From Kalmusia sp. IMI 367209 (lineage: Eukaryota; Ascomycota; Dothideomycetes; Pleosporales; Didymosphaeriaceae), in the NCBI GenBank assembly GCA_027946365.1, contig JAPEUQ010000008.1, positions 1,116,001 to 1,180,000 on the forward strand: a stretch of DNA of 64,000 nucleotides, in the 5' to 3' direction. The position numbers and the translations under genes were made by a program. Positions 58,597-64,000 of this stretch are shown here, piece after piece. Numbering within the stretch: the stretch's first letter is position 1; every line of letters starts with the position of its first letter. The notes below the pieces were generated by a model. The model was not told the DNA's origin and made no database searches. It was given only the letters and a program-made list of their open reading frames with translations.

Positions 58597-59919
58597 TCAC
58601 TCCACACTACCTCCATGTCCTTTATGGGAAGAAGTATGAGACATTATCGGCCGTAGTCGCGAAAGAGGGATCTGGAACAGAAATGCTAGAATAGACAGGG
58701 AAATGACAGCGAAACGAAAGACCCGAATTCCGAATCCCTTGATAAGGGTACCAATGCCAAAAGGTACCAATGCCGCGCCCACCTGACCGGTAGAAGCAAC
58801 CAATGAAACGGCTGCAACATGCAGTTCTATAGGTAGTAGACGAATGAGAATGATAACACTAGAGGCGAACATAGGACCCATGGAAAAGCCAATCAATTCT
58901 ATGAAGACGATAGATGCAATAGGAACGTGGACATACGCAAATGCATATTGAGATGTCACAGCAAGAAGGAAGGAAAACATGTTTGCGTGGTCCACACCCA
59001 GCTTGTCGGTGACAAAACGAAGGGTAGATTTCCCAACCGTCATACCACCCAGAAGGCAGAAGAAGTATTATTTGACAGGTAGGGCGGTGCATGACAATAG
59101 CGTAGCATAAACGAGACTACCTAGCCGGCTATAGCAACTTCTGTTCCTACGCACGCAAGGAAGGACGATGCGCTTAGCCTGGTAGCGTGGTATTTGAATA
59201 TGGTTCGTGTATCAGATTTGGTGTGTGTCACGTTGATCTGCGTTTCATTGTGGTACTTTGATGCAGTTTCATGTGTGAATGCGAAAAACAAGATACATAG
59301 CTCCGTCCTAGATGCTGTAGCCTGATGAATCTCCCCATCAATTCACCATTTGGCAACCGTCATCGCTACAACTCACCAAGGCATAGCACCAACTATACCA
59401 TGGCTTGCTCCACACAGTCCCAGCAAGAAACGGACCGGCGGCCGCACCTATAGAGTTTGATCCTTGCAACCTCAGACTTGCAGCTCAGGAACACCACGAT
59501 CCGTCCATCAATCCTATTCATAAGGCTATGACGGCAAAGGCGACAAGAAGTATACTGAAGAGCAGATGTACAGCGATGACTAGGGCACCGAGAATGTGCA
59601 ATGTTGGAGCAATAAGCGCAACGCCCCTCTGGCACCATGTGCAATGAACAAGATTACTGGACTGGGCAGCAATGATGTAAGCCACGGGTCCCACAATGAA
59701 GATGAGTGAGACCTGTACATCGTTGAGGGAGTAGTGTTGAGAAAGGGGCTGCAGCATCGCACCGATCGAGGATTGGAAGAGGCCGAGGACGACGAAGGAG
59801 TACATTGCAGCGCCGCTGCGCAATACAATGTGTGACGAGGCGGGTCCAGCAGCATCGTGAGTGCCGCAGTCGGAGACTTGAAGCAGTAAGCTCTCTTCAG
59901 AAGGGGTTTGGGCTAGCAT
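58597..59919 (-). pseudogene. MFS transporter (Bsc6-like), broken
   Basis: The minus strand starts MLAQTPSEESLLLQVSD at 59919. Helix 1 (YSFVVLGLFQSSIGAMLQPL) is followed by QVSLIFIVGPVAYIIAA. The middle has IGLMDGSWCS, then GAAAGPFLAGTVWSKP, with TGA stops on both sides of the DGSW segment near 59510-59535 and a short deletion. A region reading HNETQINVTHTKSDTRTIFK leads to TVGKSTLRFVTDKLGV. The rest is FVHVPIA-type helices ending VASTGQVGAALVPFGIGTL and IPLSRLRP, as in the Bsc6-like fungal MFS group. Several stops and frame changes show it is dead. It is a different MFS subfamily from the other two broken carriers here. Confidence 0.75.
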
Positions 59920-60613
59920 GATCTTGCGTATTCCGCTTTCACGTGTGGAAGTGGTATAGCGTTGCGACCTAGGAAGGGGAGGGAATGAGTATGGTACCGG
60001 ACCAGTTGGGTTACAATCCGGGGCACGGAGAACCGTAAGCGCCCATGCAGCTTGGCGGTTGTCGCAAACTCCAATAGAAGCGATTTTCCTGCAGTTGTAC
60101 TTGTGCCGTAGAATCTCGCACATAAGAGCTAGATCTGAATACACCAGGAACAGATCAAAGGATTAATTTGTTGTTGCTCTCCACTTTTTTATTCATCAGA
60201 GAGTCGTATTACCGTAGAACCTCGTGATTCTACGGGAATACAAGACTGACATCCATGTCAATTTCCCCGCGGCGCAGCCAAGCAGCCGATCACTTTCGTG
60301 AAAATCCGGGGAACATAATTCTCCGCCACTCACCATTAAAATTCGCCGCCTCGTCTGTCGTCATTTCACGTTCCGAACTGAGAATAAGAGGCAAAGCGGC
60401 TCGATACCCGTCATAGTCGTCATTCGACTGTTAGGATAGGCTTTGAACCCTGTAGATCACCTCGCGATGGCCAGGTACCCGGCTGAATAGCTATTAGCTA
60501 CCATGTTGAGCGCTGCCGAAATGCAGGGACCTTGCTACTCTCCACAATATAAAATGTCAGAGACGTCATTAAACATCTGTAAAGTGTAGATTTCCTTCAC
60601 TTCACGATTCACG
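59920..60613. other. Intergenic, promoter of the pectate lyase
   Basis: No gene is seen. An open frame upstream of 59919 lacks MFS-like sequence and is taken as 5' flank. No clear TATA box before the pectate lyase start. Confidence 0.5.
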
Positions 60614-61754
60614 ATGAAGTTGCAAATCATCGCAGTAACCACATCCCTACTCGGCGCATCTGCGTATCCCACGGCCTCCGACTTCTCCCTCGTCGGCTTC
60701 GCGAAAGATAATCCTCTAGGCACAACAACAGGTGGAGCAGCCGGCGAAACCGTTACGGTATCAACAGTCGCAGCACTTACCTCCGCCGTCGCAGGAACAA
60801 CGCCTCGCACGATACACATTTCAGGCAACTTCACGCTTTCTTCACGCCTCTCCATTGGTTCGAATAAGTCGCTCATTGGGACCGGTACCAGCACCAATAT
60901 TCTCTCCAAAGGACTCAACATTATTTCGCAGAGCAATGTCATTGTCAGAAATCTAGGGATCAGATTTATTCTGGGCAATGATGGCATCACGATCCAGAAC
61001 AGCACGAGAGTATGGATCGATCACAACGAATTCGAGAGCGACATAAACCACGGCCCGGATCAGTACGATGGGCAATGCGATATCGTGCGCGCGAGTGACT
61101 GGATCACAGTTAGTTGGAATTACTTCCACGATCATTGGAAAAGCAGCCTCATCGGCAATTCCGACGCCTTGCGCGACGTAGATCAAGGACATCTACACAT
61201 TACGTACCAGTAAGCACTCTCTGATCTTCATACCGAAGAGAGGGCGTTTAAAGCCGTCGCAGTGCTAATGAGGCTGTGTAGTCATAATTATTGGCGCAAC
61301 GAAGGCACCCGCGGGCCTGCGGGCCGCTTCGGCCACCAACACGTCTACAATAACCTCTACCAAGACTACCACTACCAGGCGATACACAGTCGCAGCGACA
61401 ACCAGGTTCTCGTAGAGGGAAACGTGTTCCGCGGTAACACAACTGAAGCTTTGTCAACATACGGCCTCGTTATTCCGATGGACAGCCCGAATACAAGTCC
61501 AGATGGGGACTATGAGCTCGACGGGTTCGCGAATCTGGGTGCAAGTAAGTCGCAGTAGTCGTTTGAGCCGAACGACGCGTGTGTGTGAAGAGAGTTCGAT
61601 GCTGACATACGATGCAGAGAACGATTGGGGTCCCGCGAGTATCAACATCACACGGGTTGGAAACTTCACTCAAGCACCGTATGCATATACACTCACTGCC
61701 TTGGACCAGGTGGAGAGCGTTGTTAAGGCCGGATCTGGGTTGGGTAAAATCTAA
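60614..61754 (+). CDS. Secreted pectate lyase (PL1)
   Basis: Three exons (60614-61209, 61282-61544, 61618-61754) with 72- and 73-nt introns give 331 residues. The signal peptide is MKLQIIAVTTSLLGASAYP. The parallel beta-helix core has IGSNKSLIGTGTS, NVIVRNLGIRF, the vWiDH motif STRVWIDHNEFESD with the calcium-binding acids, and ITVSWNYFHDHWKSSLIGNS. The first splice rebuilds ITYHHNYW followed by GRFGHQHVYNNLY with the catalytic Arg region. This is the usual order and length for fungal PL1 enzymes, which cleave polygalacturonate by beta-elimination outside the cell. The gene looks intact and suggests growth on plant cell walls. Confidence 0.92.
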
Positions 61755-62167
61755 AGGCCGTGTGAGATTGCCTTCTTGTACGATTAGGAGCAATAGGCCA
61801 CGGCTATTAATCCTATATGCTGGTCTAAATATGTGTCTTGAAGAGCTAGTGATGCTCCATCGTAGGCTGGCCATATTTATTGATCGGTGAGACAATTCCC
61901 GGTCTTACCTCAGCCCTATAGAGAGGGCTATGACCTTAAGCGATCTTACGAATCGTTTACTTATGATACTATACGTCACGAATAAGCCTTGCGATTATAT
62001 ATGTTTCACTTGATTGTAAATAGGCGCATGGGCTCGGCCAAGAAGCCGACATACTCGTGCCATGGATATTTGCAGGACCCAACGGTGTGAGCGTTATTTA
62101 CTGGAGTGGGTATCGTCTATTCAGAGTGGTGTGCTGCTAATGTACAATTACATCCACTATCTCGACG
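61755..62167. other. Intergenic between convergent genes
   Basis: 3' flanks of the pectate lyase and of the transcription factor. Nothing else seen. Confidence 0.6.
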
Positions 62168-64000
62168 TCACATTGAATCGAAGTAAGGCTGCACGTTCTG
62201 GTCAAACGGATTCATCGGGTAGCTATTCTCAAATCCAGCCTAATTCACTGTTATTTCTCTTGTTAAATACAAGGGCCAATGGAGTACTTACCCAGTCGAG
62301 CGAACCTCCGAGATCCATCTGTATGTCATCCATCGGGAAGTTTGTGAAAGCCTGAGCATTGTTGGAATCGAAGAAGAAGGTTGTATCTGGAATTTGCTGC
62401 TGTGGAAATGGGAGCTCTACTTGTGGAGGCGTAAGTCCTGAGGTCGCTGTGATAAAAGTCAGTAAAAAGGTGTTCTAATTACATTGCCTGTATAGTCATC
62501 GACGCCGCCTGAGCAGCTGCGAACGAAGAGTCTCTTACCTTTAGGTGTGTATCCGCCGACGCCCGCTTTACCCAACACATGACTGACAGCAGCAAACACC
62601 CTTCGCGCCTCTCGTGATTTAACGCTTGCCCGAGACCATATTTGATCGTTGACCCTGACTAGTGCTTCAATGATTTCTGTGCGTGTCGGCTGTCCGCTCT
62701 TGAAACGCACTCTGGGTACGTCGCTAGGTGGCACTGGATCCACCAAATCTCGATCCAAATCAAGAGTGAGCACAGTGGTCGCTAGCAAAAAATCGTGGTT
62801 CATGAGGGACGACAGCCGCCAGCTCGAGGTCCACCAGAGCGACTTCTTCGCCCAAAACGTCTTATGCTCTCTAGACTGGACTTCCAGCAGGTGCTGAAAT
62901 TCGAGAATCTTAAGCGCAGCATCTACACAAGCTGTTCTCGAATACTCGTATCGGGGATCAGCGCGTGCCAGGAATAGAAATGGCCGATGGAGCATCTCCA
63001 GAGCTTTCAAAAACGTCAAACCCAAGATCAGGACGGACATTGCGCCATCTGAAGATAGATCAAATTCTTTCACGTCCCTGCTCTTCAAAGAATCCGGTAT
63101 ATTTTCCCATGTGTCCCGCATAGCCTCATCTAATTCTAGAACTTCGCGATATGTAGGTTGCTCGCTCGCGCTGACCAAGTCGACAACGCGAGCGAACACT
63201 ACTAGAAGCCGATTGCGAACTATCGTGTAGAGCATTGGCGTGTACTCTGTATCAGGCCTTGATGGAGGAAGTTCGGTCATATTCTCGTGAAGGTCATCGT
63301 CGGTGAGATTGCTTGGTTCTAGAGTATCGGCCATAGCTGAGTGGATCATGCGAGGTAGTCCGACTTGGCCCGATGACATCAAGTCAAGTCGAACGACCAT
63401 AGACCACATTCTTCGTCTCATCTCGCATTCAAATGGTGTTAATTTATTATCAGACAGTTTCGAGGGCTCTCTGTGCAAGCCCATGCGAAATGCTGTTCGC
63501 ACAAGCATGCCGACGAGAAGCCATATACCATGTTGCGTATCTCGCGAGCGAAGGTACTCAATGACAAAGTAAGACAAAAATGTTTCCATCGTAAATGGTG
63601 GGCATTTTGAGTAATTGGCCAAGATAAGGCATTGTGCCACCTTTTGACGGTAAAAATCTTGTCGAGCTTCAGAAAATGTTCTCTGGGACGGATCTTCGAT
63701 TCCTCCATCGTGCTCCTCGACTAGAGATTGTATGCGTGTAGCAATAGCAAAAAGCCCATACAACAACCCTATCCACATGGTGGGTGTCTCTGCCGGGTTT
63801 TTCCAGAAGTCTTCGTACTCTCGTTGAAATTTTGGCCTATGCATAATGGTAGGAGCAACATCCACGAATTTCCAGTATCTATCCAAAAGTACGTCGGCCT
63901 CATGCTTGGGAGGAAGCCCTGCTATTATGTCCTGGCGTGTCGCGTGTCTTTGAGTTCCGAACAATAGCTCTGGCCCTACATCGTCATTCGTAGAGTTGCC
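62168..64000 (-). CDS. Fungal_trans-domain transcription factor, 5' end outside window
   Basis: The visible exons are 62539-64000 (open beyond the right edge), 62292-62446 and 62168-62239, with introns of 92 and 52 nt. The frame is open to the last base of the window, so the start and any zinc cluster lie outside. The fungal_trans domain shows LLDRYWKFVDVAPTIMHRP, WLLVGMLVRTAFRMGLHREP and MRRRMWSMVVRLDL. The small last exons encode a Gln/Asp/Phe-rich tail (PFPQQQIPDTTFFFD, then FENSYPMNPFDQNVQPYF) of the activation-domain kind. The second intron has branch TTTACTGACTT. It is convergent with the pectate lyase gene; regulation of that gene is possible but not shown. Confidence 0.88.

Overview
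The window is nuclear DNA of a filamentous ascomycete (Pezizomycotina). Genes are split by 46-161 nt GT-AG introns, many with a clear branch site (for example ATACTAATC, TTACTGACTT). The gene content is typically fungal: Zn2Cys6 and fungal_trans regulators, HET and NACHT remnants, an F-box protein, P450s, DHA1-type MFS carriers, a BAHD acyltransferase, AA8-AA12 and PL1 enzymes. The secreted pectate lyase, the AA8-AA12 enzyme and small secreted proteins suggest a plant-associated fungus, probably Dothideomycetes/Pleosporales-like; the class is an inference. I saw no tRNA, rRNA or CRISPR array.

Layout. 0-10.6 kb is mostly decayed: a complete but stop-ridden MFS gene (2.16-3.84 kb), an intact PaxU/TMEM53-like protein, an intact three-exon P450, then relics of a second P450 and of a NACHT NLR. 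10.6-17.4 kb holds a metallophosphoesterase, a HET pseudogene, a Zn2Cys6 factor and an enoyl-CoA hydratase/isomerase. 18.6-27.7 kb holds a secreted AA8-AA12 oxidoreductase, a Baeyer-Villiger-type FAD monooxygenase, a membrane-anchored aspartic-protease-like protein and an F-box protein. The last three are each broken only by one or two single-base shifts at short homopolymers. 28-32.7 kb holds a dienelactone hydrolase, a secreted deaminase-fold protein and an orphan HExxH protein.

33.5-42.8 kb looks like a small lipid or polyketide-precursor neighbourhood: a malonyl-CoA-synthetase-like enzyme ending in AKL, a BAHD acyltransferase and an acyl-CoA oxidase whose alternative-frame C-terminus also reads AKL. 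This suggests peroxisomal acyl-CoA chemistry. 42.9-45.7 kb holds orphan, partly broken ORFs, one with an RGRPPK AT-hook, possibly from a mobile element. 46-50 kb carries two secreted cysteine-containing proteins.

51.5-58.3 kb has one intact fructosamine-kinase-family gene, a decayed tandem copy, and wrecks of a class-III aminotransferase, a HAD phosphatase and a drug/H+ antiporter. It may be a dying small-molecule pathway. A third MFS wreck, an intact pectate lyase and the 3' part of a second transcription factor (running off the right edge) complete the window.

Two patterns stand out. First, nine single-base frame breaks in otherwise well-conserved genes are all resolved by removing one base from a homopolymer run. 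Second, several pseudogenes carry Trp or Gln codons turned into stops, as C-to-T/G-to-A change would produce. The first pattern may be a sequencing artefact and should be excluded before calling those genes dead. All exon boundaries were worked out by eye from frame continuity and splice signals.
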